6,950 nt of DNA from Flavobacterium sp. UBA807 (GCA_002296885.1 DBIH01000092.1:1-6950), one strand, 5' to 3'; positions 1 through 5,932 are shown, counted from the stretch's first letter. The notes: generated from the sequence alone by a model not told the origin. Made by a program: numbers and translations.

Positions 1-15
1 ATGGAATTAGGATGA
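1..15 (+). CDS. 3' tip of an upstream gene (partial, frame uncertain)
   Basis: Only the last codons are inside the window. In frame 1 it reads M-E-L-G followed by TGA at 13-15, giving an ATGA stop/start overlap with the next gene. Frame 2 gives W-N then TAG at 8-10, one base before the next ATG; this end resembles the W-E ends of the 2TM paralogues downstream. The sequence cannot decide between the two. In flavobacteria a LytS-type histidine kinase often sits upstream of 2TM and LytTR genes, so either such a kinase or another 2TM protein is possible; that is inference from context only. Confidence 0.35.
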   Translation: MELG

Positions 16-335
16 GACGATTTAAATCAATTAATTCAAATGATATAGCTTTAGAAATGGCTCGTTACAGGGTTCATAAAATCAGAAGATTTTATACGCA
101 TTTATTCATTTATGTTATAGGAGTTTTACTCTATGTAGCCAAAACTTATTTTGGGGCACCTTTTAACTTTTGGCCAATCAGACATATCAATAGTTTATTT
201 ATCATGATATGGACATTCATTATCGCCATTCAGGGAATAAAATTATTTTTCAGGGAAAATGTGTTCAATTCCGATTGGGAACAAAGAAAAATGCAAGAAT
301 ATTTAAATAAGGACAAACAAAATAAATGGGAATAA
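12..335 (+). CDS. 2TM domain-containing small membrane protein (first of three paralogues)
   Basis: A 107-residue protein of the Bacteroidota 2TM family (PF13239-like), function unknown. It has an amphipathic N-terminal stretch ending in R-V-H-K-I-R-R-F-Y-T-H-L (residues 20-31), a first membrane helix at about 29-46, a short loop, a second helix at about 60-80, and a charged tail containing D88-W89-E90-Q-R-K. The family domain also occurs at the N terminus of LytS-type sensor kinases, so a membrane role linked to signalling is likely but unproven. It is the most divergent of the three: the second helix carries Q74 where paralogues two and three have histidine, and the tail has N-S-D-W-E instead of G-K-D-W-E-E. 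The ATG at 12 is chosen because it overlaps or abuts the preceding stop. Its own stop lies two bases before the preferred start of the next gene, suggesting translational coupling. Confidence 0.85.
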   Translation: MRRFKSINSNDIALEMARYRVHKIRRFYTHLFIYVIGVLLYVAKTYFGAPFNFWPIRHINSLFIMIWTFIIAIQGIKLFFRENVFNSDWEQRKMQEYLNKDKQNKWE

Positions 336-337
336 TC

Positions 338-637
338 ATGAATCAGTTTAATGAAGAATATGAAAAATACCTGCAGGCAAAAAAACAGGTTGATGAAATA
401 AAAGGATTTTATATCAATTTGGCATGTTACATTCTTGTAAACTTGTTTTTATTGTGGATTAACTTAAAGTATTCACCAGAGTATTTGTGGTTTTTCTGGC
501 CTTTATTAGGCTGGGGAATAGGGCTGTTCTTTCATGCAATGAAAGCTTTTAATTTTGCACCATTCCTTGGAAAGGACTGGGAAGAGAAGAAACTAAAAGA
601 ATTTATGGACAAAGAAAAAAACAGCAAATATGAATAA
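338..637 (+). CDS. 2TM domain-containing small membrane protein (second paralogue)
   Basis: A 99-residue 2TM-family protein. From the chosen start, a charged region with V18-D-E-I-K-G-F-Y25 precedes the first membrane helix (about 26-43). The second helix (about 49-70) contains G-I-G-L-F-F-H66, and the tail has G78-K-D-W-E-E-K-K. I prefer the ATG at 338 over the ATG at 326: it lies two bases after the preceding stop, its N terminus matches the third paralogue in length, and GGGAATAA upstream of it is also found upstream of the response-regulator start. Starting at 326 would add four residues (M-G-I-I). The reading frame overlaps the next gene by 8 bases. Function is unknown; position in a LytTR operon suggests a membrane accessory to signalling. 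Confidence 0.85.
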   Translation: MNQFNEEYEKYLQAKKQVDEIKGFYINLACYILVNLFLLWINLKYSPEYLWFFWPLLGWGIGLFFHAMKAFNFAPFLGKDWEEKKLKEFMDKEKNSKYE

Positions 638-950
638 TGTTAATTTTTCTCAGGACGAATTGAAATACCAACAGGCATTAAAACGCGTTAAACGAATTAA
701 GGGATTTTATACGCATTTGATGGTATATATTGTGATTAATGCCGGACTGCTCATCGCTGCTTATGTCAACAAAAACCACGAAGAAAACTTTTGGAGATGG
801 CAAACTTTCAATACCGTTATTTTTTGGGGAATTGGTTTGGTTGCACACGGAATGTCTGTCTTTCTGCCAACAGCAATAATGGGGAAAGACTGGGAAGAAA
901 GAAAAATCAAAGAGTTAATGGATAAAGAAAAACAGAATAAATGGGAATAA
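630..950 (+). CDS. 2TM domain-containing small membrane protein (third paralogue)
   Basis: A 106-residue 2TM-family protein and the closest to the family pattern. R19-V-K-R-I-K-G-F-Y-T-H-L30 leads into the first membrane helix (about 26-45). The second helix (about 58-78) holds W-G-I-G-L-V-A-H73-G, and the tail has G85-K-D-W-E-E-R-K-I-K-E-L-M-D-K-E-K. The start at 630 overlaps the previous gene by 8 bases, and no later Met precedes the conserved region, so the overlap is probably real and translation is coupled. The last codons and stop are nearly identical in DNA to the end of the first paralogue, supporting tandem duplication. The response-regulator gene begins four bases after the stop. 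Molecular function is unknown. Confidence 0.87.
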   Translation: MNNVNFSQDELKYQQALKRVKRIKGFYTHLMVYIVINAGLLIAAYVNKNHEENFWRWQTFNTVIFWGIGLVAHGMSVFLPTAIMGKDWEERKIKELMDKEKQNKWE

Positions 951-954
951 CCAA

Positions 955-1710
955 ATGAACATTATAATCATTGAAGATGAGAAGCCTGCAGCGCGACTGC
1001 TTCAGCGTAAAGTTGAAAAACTTGGACTGCACGTAAATCAGATGTTGCATTCTGTTGAAGAATCCATAAATTGGTTCAATTCCAATGCACACCCCGATTT
1101 AATTTTTCTTGACATTCAGTTATCCGATGGTTTATCGTTTGAAATTTTCGAAACCATTGAGATTAAAAGCGCTGTGATTTTCACTACAGCGTATGATGAA
1201 TATGCATTGCGCGCCTTCAAGCTGAATAGCATTGATTATCTTTTGAAACCAATCGATGAAGATGATTTAGAGATTGCCGTGAACAAATTCAAAGCAAGAA
1301 ATGTAAGCGCATCCAATCTGTCACTTGATTTTGAAATGATAAAGAAAATGCTGGTCAATCCGGTTGACAAAAGCTACAAAAAACGTTTTACTATCAAAAT
1401 GGGACAACAGCTCAAGATGATAAACATTGAGGAAGTCGAATGTTTTTTTAGCGAAAATAAAGGAACCTATCTGCATACTTTTGACAACCGCGATTATCTT
1501 TTAGACACTACACTTGAACAGCTTGAAACCGAACTCGACCCAAAGGATTTTTACCGCATTTCCCGCAAATTCATTATTCCAATGAAGGCCATTAAAGAAA
1601 TCCAGATGTACAGCAATTCAAGGCTGAAAGTTATTCTGCCAACTTACAAAGAGGATGAGGTTATTGTGGCACGCGAGAGGGTGAATGATTTTAAGGAATG
1701 GCTTGGTTAG
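955..1710 (+). CDS. LytTR-family response regulator transcription factor
   Basis: A 251-residue two-domain response regulator of the LytR/AlgR type. The receiver domain spans about residues 1-115: acidic pocket E7-D8, phosphoacceptor D53 in F-L-D-I-Q-L, T77-T78 on the fourth strand and K98-P99 in L-L-K-P-I. A linker follows, then a LytTR DNA-binding domain at about 143-250, with R-F-T-I-K near 144-148, the E-V-E-C-F-F-S-E-N-K strand near 160-169 and the F-Y-R-I-S-R-K-F-I-I motif near 199-208. Members are phosphorylated by LytS-type histidine kinases and bind paired direct repeats in promoters. Length is normal and all phosphotransfer residues are present. The gene follows three 2TM genes by four bases and is probably last in that operon. 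The sequence does not reveal its targets or signal. Confidence 0.95.
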   Translation: MNIIIIEDEKPAARLLQRKVEKLGLHVNQMLHSVEESINWFNSNAHPDLIFLDIQLSDGLSFEIFETIEIKSAVIFTTAYDEYALRAFKLNSIDYLLKPIDEDDLEIAVNKFKARNVSASNLSLDFEMIKKMLVNPVDKSYKKRFTIKMGQQLKMINIEEVECFFSENKGTYLHTFDNRDYLLDTTLEQLETELDPKDFYRISRKFIIPMKAIKEIQMYSNSRLKVILPTYKEDEVIVARERVNDFKEWLG

Positions 1711-1808
1711 TAATGTCCGTTAAAGTAATTGTAAAGTTTTGTTAACTAATTCAATCCTTTGGGGTTAAGTCAGTAAATTAGTCGGGCTTAATAATTTCAT
1801 CATTTGTT

Positions 1809-2294
1809 ATGAAACAAATTTACCTGATAGCTTTCTTTTTAATCCTTACGCAAACTTCAACTGCACAGCAATTAGCGGTTTATGAAAAGTTTGCCGACTT
1901 TGAAAAGAATGTTATCAGGAATGATGAAAATGTATATGTAATTAATTTCTGGGCAACTTGGTGCGGACCCTGCGTAAAAGAATTGCCTTTTTTTGAAAAG
2001 CTGCATCAGGAAAACAAAAATGTAAAAGTTATCCTTGTCAGCCTAGACAGCGGGAAGGATTTAGAAAAGAAATTAATTCCGTTCATTGCCAAAAAGAAAA
2101 TCACCACCGAAGTAATTTTGTTAAGCGATAAAGATTACAACACTTGGCTTAATAAAATAGATCAAAACTGGTCGGGCTCCATCCCGGCTACACTACTCAT
2201 CAGCGGAAGCCGAAAACGATTTGCCGAACACGATTTTGAGAGTTATGCTGAACTCAACGAATATATCAACTCATTTACTAATCAAAATAAATAA
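1809..2294 (+). CDS. TlpA-like exported thioredoxin-fold oxidoreductase
   Basis: A 161-residue protein with an N-terminal signal peptide (hydrophobic residues about 3-14, likely signal peptidase I cleavage after A19 in S-T-A-Q-Q) and one thioredoxin domain. The active site is W51-C52-G53-P54-C55 in F-W-A-T-W-C-G-P-C, and the cis-proline is P126 in G-S-I-P-A-T. By family it should be a periplasmic thiol-disulfide reductase of the TlpA/ResA type; such proteins often serve cytochrome c maturation or cytochrome oxidase assembly, but the substrate cannot be read from the sequence. It is short for a Bacteroidota TlpA protein: the usual N-terminal DUF4369-like extension is missing. It precedes another thioredoxin-fold gene by 6 bp, so the two are probably co-transcribed. 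The ATG at 1809 directly precedes the signal peptide. Confidence 0.93.
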   Translation: MKQIYLIAFFLILTQTSTAQQLAVYEKFADFEKNVIRNDENVYVINFWATWCGPCVKELPFFEKLHQENKNVKVILVSLDSGKDLEKKLIPFIAKKKITTEVILLSDKDYNTWLNKIDQNWSGSIPATLLISGSRKRFAEHDFESYAELNEYINSFTNQNK

Positions 2295-2300
2295 TCTATT

Positions 2301-2906
2301 ATGAAAGTTATCCCTCTAGTTTTCGTAGCCATCTCTTCTTTTATAATTGGAGAGACCATGATTTCCGATGGTTACCAGCCCGGAGATAAAGCCACTGATT
2401 TTAAATTGAAATCAGTTGACGGAAAAAATTACAGTATGTCTGATTACAAAGATGCTAAAGGTTTTATTGTTGTTTTTACCTGTAATACCTGTCCATTTGC
2501 GGTTAAATACCAAGACCGTATCAATGCTTTGGCAAAGAAATACAAACCTAAAGGTTATATTTTGCTGGCAATAAATTCTAATGATCCCGAAGTACAGCCC
2601 GATGATACTTATGCCAAAATGCAGGCAAAGGCTAAAGCCGAAGGATTTGTATTTCCTTATTTAGTCGACGAAGGACAAAAGATTTATCCGCAGTATGGGG
2701 CTACTAAAACACCACACGTATTTTTATTAGATAAAAACCTGATTGTAAAATACATTGGCGCTATTGACGATAACTCAGATGATGCTTCTGCCGTGAAAGA
2801 GAAATATCTTGAAAACGCAATCGCATCACTCGAAAGCGGAAAAGATCCCTCACCGTCAGTTACCAAAGCTATTGGCTGTTCGATAAAAGCACGGAAAAAA
2901 GCATAA
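2301..2906 (+). CDS. Thioredoxin family protein of the PRX_like1 redoxin type, probably exported
   Basis: A 201-residue redoxin. Residues 3-17 form a hydrophobic N-terminal segment consistent with a signal peptide. The domain begins near G28 (P-G-D-K-A-T-D-F-K-L), with the active-site pair C61 and C64 in F-T-C-N-T-C-P-F-A-V-K-Y, a cis-Pro at P138 in T-K-T-P-H-V-F-L-L-D, and a third cysteine, C193, in the C-terminal G-C-S-I-K motif. This three-cysteine pattern matches the PRX_like1 branch of the thioredoxin superfamily, whose substrates are largely unknown; a thiol reductase or peroxidase role is plausible. It follows the TlpA-like gene by 6 bp and is the last gene before a strong hairpin. A second in-frame ATG at 2358 has GGAG five bases upstream and would give a version without the leader, so the start is slightly uncertain. 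Confidence 0.92.
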   Translation: MKVIPLVFVAISSFIIGETMISDGYQPGDKATDFKLKSVDGKNYSMSDYKDAKGFIVVFTCNTCPFAVKYQDRINALAKKYKPKGYILLAINSNDPEVQPDDTYAKMQAKAKAEGFVFPYLVDEGQKIYPQYGATKTPHVFLLDKNLIVKYIGAIDDNSDDASAVKEKYLENAIASLESGKDPSPSVTKAIGCSIKARKKA

Positions 2907-2908
2907 AC

Positions 2909-2940
2909 AAAAGTCCCGATTTTATCGGGACTTTTTATTT
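2909..2940. terminator. Bidirectional intrinsic terminator between convergent genes
   Basis: A perfect 12-bp inverted repeat (AAAAGTCCCGAT, three-base loop, ATCGGGACTTTT) is followed by TTTTTATTT on the + strand and, read on the minus strand, by TTTTGTTT. It begins two bases after the redoxin stop and its right arm reaches the first base of the ctaA stop codon, so it can end transcription from both sides. The GC-rich core stands out in AT-rich DNA. Confidence 0.92.
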
Positions 2941-3954
2941 AGAAAGTCTATGTAATGTGTAAGTCATTGCAGTCAAGAGAAAGAAAGCCGTAATCTGATG
3001 AATCAATCCCAGCCAAAGTGGTACACTATATAATAATGTAAATACACCCAGAGTAAATTGTAAAAATACAATTAGCACTAAAGCATTCAATCCGTTTTGT
3101 TGTTGGGCAGAAAGTGTATATTTTTTGCTTTTGAAGTATAAAAACAAAATCAAGCCAACTACTACATAAGCCATCGTTCTGTGTACAAACTGCACACCGC
3201 TTTTGCCTTCGGTAAATCGGGCTAACCAAGTGTCTTTTTCCAATATAATACTTTCGTGAAAGAATTCGCCGTCGCTCATAAGTGGCCAGTGGTTGTGGAT
3301 TAAACCTGCATTTAATCCGGCAACAAATCCACCATAAATAATCTGGATCAATAAAAACACTAATGTAATTCGAGCTAATTTTTTTAACTCAATCACGACA
3401 AATTTTTTCTCAGGATAAATCAAATCCAACGCAACCCAAAGCGTATAAGCAAAAGTTATAAAAGCAAATGTCAGGTGCAATGACAATCTGAAATGACTCA
3501 CATCGGGATTGTCAACCAAACCACTTTTTACCATAAACCAACCAAAGAACCCCTGCAAAGCACCCATTCCGAGAAGGATGTAGCATTTTTTTAAAGTCTC
3601 TTTGTCGATTCTTTTCTTTATCAGAAAGTAGAAAAAAGGAATTAGAAATACTAATCCGATAATTCTTCCGATAAAGCGGTGGAACCATTCCCAGAAATAA
3701 ATAAACTTATAATCAGAAAGCTGGAAATCGTTGTGGATATTGATTTTCTGATATTCAGGGAATTTCTTGTATTCGCTGAAAGCCTCCTCCCATTTTGCTT
3801 CGGTCAACGGAGGCAAGGTATCGGTTACCAAATGCCAGTCGGTCATTGATAAACCCGAATTGGTCAGTCGCGTAATTCCGCCAACCACAACCATTAAAAA
3901 CACTAAAACACAACCTGAGAGCAGCCAGTAAATAACAGCTTTATCTTTTTTCAT
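2935..3954 (-). CDS. ctaA: Heme A synthase, COX15/CtaA family
   Basis: A polytopic membrane protein of 339 residues from the chosen ATG, with about eight membrane helices. It oxidises the C8 methyl of heme O to give heme A for aa3-type cytochrome oxidase. Each half carries the expected histidine ligands: H92 in E-W-F-H-R and H160 in L-S-L-H-L-T in the N-terminal half; H258 in F-V-H-R-T-M and H319 in L-I-H-Q-I-T in the C-terminal half. G-G-I-T-R-L-T-N-S-G-L-S-M at 25-37 and A-G-L-I-H-N-H-W-P-L-M at 216-226 match the COX15-like type lacking the extracytoplasmic cysteine pair of Bacillus CtaA. An in-frame GTG at 3972 would add six residues (M-A-K-K-I-V), but it lies inside repeat copy A, so the ATG at 3954 is preferred. 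The gene follows cca on the same strand after a 137-bp spacer filled by the repeat-bracketed unit; its stop overlaps the terminator. Confidence 0.94.
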   Translation of the reverse strand: MKKDKAVIYWLLSGCVLVFLMVVVGGITRLTNSGLSMTDWHLVTDTLPPLTEAKWEEAFSEYKKFPEYQKINIHNDFQLSDYKFIYFWEWFHRFIGRIIGLVFLIPFFYFLIKKRIDKETLKKCYILLGMGALQGFFGWFMVKSGLVDNPDVSHFRLSLHLTFAFITFAYTLWVALDLIYPEKKFVVIELKKLARITLVFLLIQIIYGGFVAGLNAGLIHNHWPLMSDGEFFHESIILEKDTWLARFTEGKSGVQFVHRTMAYVVVGLILFLYFKSKKYTLSAQQQNGLNALVLIVFLQFTLGVFTLLYSVPLWLGLIHQITAFFLLTAMTYTLHRLSK

Positions 3955-3967
3955 AACTATTTTTTTT

Positions 3968-3991
3968 GCCACGAATAGACGAATATTTTTT
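3968..3991 (+). repeat. Repeat copy A (GCCACGAAT family)
   Basis: Reads GCCACGAATAGACGAATA followed by a T tract. It differs from copy C in two of 24 positions. It contains two ACGAAT boxes 8 bp apart. Read on the minus strand it ends in ATTCGTGGC, whose GTG at 3972-3970 is in frame with ctaA. Confidence 0.9.
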
Positions 3992-4068
3992 AATTCAATT
4001 TATCAAATAAAATATTCTTTTAATTTGGCTATTTTTCAAATTTAAAATTATTCTAAAGCATCGAAACA

Positions 4069-4092
4069 CACAAATACTCGTGTATTCGTGGC
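4069..4092 (-). repeat. Repeat copy B (GCCACGAAT family)
   Basis: On the minus strand it reads GCCACGAATACACGAGTA, then TTTGTG. The second box is ACGAGT instead of ACGAAT. Its first base is the G of the cca TAG stop codon (4094-4092), and TTTA precedes it, as TTA precedes copy C. Confidence 0.9.
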
Positions 4093-5516
4093 TAAATTTT
4101 CTTCAATCCCATTTTGTTAGCTTTCGCCAAAACAAATTCATACGCCGCCTGATATTCATTCGGAATTTCACCTTCAAGAATCGCTTCTTTTACAGCTTCT
4201 TTTAAAATGCCAATTTCACGTGACGGCTGGAGATTGAAGATTTTCATAATCTCTTCGCCTGTAATTGGTGGCTGAAAATTACGCACTCTGTCCCGTTCTT
4301 CAACTTCCACAATTTTCTGACGGACAATATCAAAGTTGGCATGGTATTTTTTAAACTTCGCCGGATTTTTGGTCGTAATATCCGCTTCGCAAAGTGTCAT
4401 CAGATTATCCACATCTTCTCCTGCATCAAATACCAATCGGCGCACTGCTGAATCGGTAACAATATCTTCCGAAAGCACAATTGGGCGTGAACTCAGCATC
4501 ACCATTTTTGCAACAAATTTCATCTTTTGATTCAGTGGCATGTGTAATCTCTCAAAGATTTTCTTCACCATTTTTCCACCAAGAAATTCGTGTCCGTGGA
4601 ATGTCCAGCCTTGTTTTTTATTGAATTTTTTTGTTGGTGCTTTTCCGATATCGTGTAATAACGCTGCCCATCGAAGCCAGACATCATCGGTATTCGGACA
4701 AATATTATCAACAACTTCAAGCGTGTGATAAAAATTGTTTTTATGTGTATGACCTTCAATTTCTTCTACGTTGTTCAACGCTGTCAATTCGGGAAGAATA
4801 ATATCTAAAAGTCCGGTTTTGTATAAAAGCAAAAATCCAATTGATGGCTTTGGAGTTGATAAAATCTTGTTGAGTTCATCCACAATCCGTTCACCGGAAA
4901 TAATTTTGATTCGATCTTTATTTCGCTCAATTGCTTTTAAAGATTCTTCTTCAATCACAAAATTCAATTGCGTCGCGAAACGAATGGCGCGCATCATTCG
5001 CAAAGGATCATCCGAATAAGTAATGTCAGGATTTAAAGGCGTTTTGATGATTTTGTTTTCTAAATCGCTCAAGCCATTAAATGGATCCACCAAGTCACCA
5101 TAGTTATTTTCATTCAGAGAAAAAGCCAGTGCATTAATCGTAAAATCACGGCGGTTCTGGTCGTCTTCAAGCGTTCCGTTTTCTACAACAGGATTTCGGC
5201 TATTTTCGGAATAGCTTTCCTTTCGGGCACCAACAAATTCGATGTCGATTTCCTTATATCGCAACATTGCGGTTCCATAGTTCTTGAAAACCTGAACTTT
5301 TGGTTTGTTGGGCAATAATTGAGAAACTTTCAGAGCCAAATCAATTCCGGAACCAATGGCAACGATATCAATATCCTTTTTGAAATCGCGCTGCAAAAGA
5401 TAATCACGAACAAAACCGCCAATCACGTAACTTTCCAATCCAAGTTCCTGTGAAGCTTTTGAAATAATTTCAAAGATTTTATTATCTAATGCTATTTTGA
5501 AGTTTTTGTTAGCCAC
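4092..5516 (-). CDS. cca: CCA tRNA nucleotidyltransferase with HD domain
   Basis: A 474-residue class II tRNA nucleotidyltransferase that adds or repairs the 3' CCA end of tRNAs. The nucleotidyltransferase head shows G33-G34-F-V-R37-D38 and the metal-binding D48-I-D50, then R122-R123-D124-F-T-I-N-A-L and D170[12 protein letters not shown]-terminal HD domain follows, with H264, H288-D289 in L-L-H-D-I-G-K, and H307-G-H309-E. Length fits bacterial HD-type CCA enzymes; a poly(A) polymerase of the same fold is the main alternative. The start is unusual: the only plausible initiator is GTG at 5516-5514, inside repeat copy C. No ATG occurs between the in-frame stop at 5553-5555 and the catalytic motif. 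The stop codon TAG at 4094-4092 touches repeat copy B. The gene is therefore hemmed in by repeats at both ends. Confidence 0.93.
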   Translation of the reverse strand: MANKNFKIALDNKIFEIISKASQELGLESYVIGGFVRDYLLQRDFKKDIDIVAIGSGIDLALKVSQLLPNKPKVQVFKNYGTAMLRYKEIDIEFVGARKESYSENSRNPVVENGTLEDDQNRRDFTINALAFSLNENNYGDLVDPFNGLSDLENKIIKTPLNPDITYSDDPLRMMRAIRFATQLNFVIEEESLKAIERNKDRIKIISGERIVDELNKILSTPKPSIGFLLLYKTGLLDIILPELTALNNVEEIEGHTHKNNFYHTLEVVDNICPNTDDVWLRWAALLHDIGKAPTKKFNKKQGWTFHGHEFLGGKMVKKIFERLHMPLNQKMKFVAKMVMLSSRPIVLSEDIVTDSAVRRLVFDAGEDVDNLMTLCEADITTKNPAKFKKYHANFDIVRQKIVEVEERDRVRNFQPPITGEEIMKIFNLQPSREIGILKEAVKEAILEGEIPNEYQAAYEFVLAKANKMGLKKI

Positions 5517-5535
5517 GAATGCACGAATATTTTTT
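5512..5535 (+). repeat. Repeat copy C (GCCACGAAT family)
   Basis: Reads GCCACGAATGCACGAATA followed by a T tract and is preceded by TTA. Its inner end lies one base from the GxxExxY stop codon (5539-5537). Its outer part contains, on the minus strand, the GTG that starts cca. Confidence 0.93.
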
Positions 5536-5536
5536 G

Positions 5537-5911
5537 TTATAAAGCAATACGTTTATATTCAAGATTATCTCTACCAAAGTTTACCAAAATGGCTAATCTG
5601 TTATTTGATACTTTTAAATAATTGATGCATTGTGCAATATGATTTTCATTAATGCTGTCACACGATTTTATTTCTAGTATTATCTTATCAAAAATTACAA
5701 AATCAGCATAAAATTTATGTTTTAAAAAGATGTCTTTGTATTTTACCAAATATTCTTTTTCTCTTGCAAACAGAATTTGTTGGTTAGAAAGTTCATATTC
5801 TAAAGCATCTTTGTATACAATCTCAGAGAAACCACTTCCTAAATTATTATGGATATCAAACAAAAGTCCCATTATTTGGTAGCTTTCTTCCTGATATATA
5901 ATTTTTGACAT
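5537..5911 (-). CDS. GxxExxY family protein, PD-(D/E)XK nuclease-like
   Basis: A 124-residue protein of normal length for the GxxExxY family (TIGR04256/PF13366-like). The name-giving motif is G27-F-S-E30-I-V-Y33, preceded by [15 protein letters not shown]-(D/E)XK-type core follows: Y68-A-D70-F, then E80-I-K82 in I-I-L-E-I-K-S, with a later Q94 in I-A-Q-C-I-N-Y-L-K. Motif residues look intact, so it may be an active nuclease, but no biochemical role is established for the family as far as I know. It lies on the same strand as tsaC and cca but seems unrelated to tRNA maturation. Its ATG is the last three bases of repeat copy D and its stop is one base from copy C. Base composition is much more AT-rich than the neighbours, which suggests separate acquisition. 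Confidence 0.9.
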   Translation of the reverse strand: MSKIIYQEESYQIMGLLFDIHNNLGSGFSEIVYKDALEYELSNQQILFAREKEYLVKYKDIFLKHKFYADFVIFDKIILEIKSCDSINENHIAQCINYLKVSNNRLAILVNFGRDNLEYKRIAL

Positions 5912-5932
5912 AATTATTCGTGTATTCGTGGC
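5909..5932 (-). repeat. Repeat copy D (GCCACGAAT family)
   Basis: On the minus strand it reads GCCACGAATACACGAATA, then ATTATG. The final ATG (5911-5909) is the GxxExxY start codon, so the repeat forms the whole upstream region of that gene. It matches copy B at 21 of 24 positions. The outer tip is nine bases from the tsaC stop codon. Confidence 0.93.

Larger units (their letters stand above)
3968..4092. mobile_element. Gene-free unit bracketed by inverted 24-bp repeats (MITE- or REPIN-like)
   Basis: Two copies of the 24-bp repeat face each other (A at 3968-3991, B at 4069-4092) around a very AT-rich 77-bp interior with no reading frame. The pair occupies nearly all of the cca-ctaA spacer, and in RNA the arms could form a long stem with two mismatches in the first 21 bp. 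The same ends bracket the GxxExxY gene at 5512-5932, so this unit may be a small non-autonomous relative. The repeats are seen directly; mobility is inferred. I see no target-site duplication and no convincing Bacteroidota promoter (TTG with TAnnTTTG at proper spacing) inside it. Confidence 0.5.
5512..5932. mobile_element. Candidate cassette: GxxExxY gene between inverted 24-bp repeats
   Basis: Copies C and D point inward at each other and enclose just the GxxExxY gene, which starts inside copy D and stops one base short of copy C. By hand count the interior is 58/240 G+C (24%) over 5581-5820, against 69/180 (38%) over three 60-base stretches of cca (4681-4740, 5161-5220, 5341-5400). The unit sits exactly at the tsaC-cca junction, nine bases after the tsaC stop. 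Repeats, composition and boundaries are visible; that the unit moves or was inserted as a whole is inference. There is no transposase or recombinase apart from the nuclease-fold protein itself. Confidence 0.55.

Noticed and set aside
326..337. Earlier ATG at 326 for the second 2TM gene
   Set aside because: It overlaps the preceding gene by 10 bases and adds M-G-I-I with no counterpart in the paralogues; ATG 338 fits the spacing better.
907..1092. Short reading frames opposite the response regulator, redoxin, ctaA, cca and tsaC genes
   Set aside because: They lie wholly or almost wholly within well-supported genes on the other strand or in another frame and have no recognisable motifs.
1711..1808. 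Promoter or terminator in the gap after the response regulator
   Set aside because: No TTG/TAnnTTTG pair with correct spacing was found. The only inverted repeat (ACTAATT 1745-1751 with AATTAGT 1776-1782) has a 24-base loop, low G+C and no T tract, so chance is likely.
3992..4068. ctaA promoter within the repeat-bracketed spacer
   Set aside because: On the minus strand TTTG and TTTATTTG occur, but about 25 bases apart and with a mismatch in the TAnnTTTG element, so I could not support it.
3968..5932. CRISPR array
   Set aside because: The four repeats are in inverted pairs with unequal, gene-sized spacing, and there are no cas genes.
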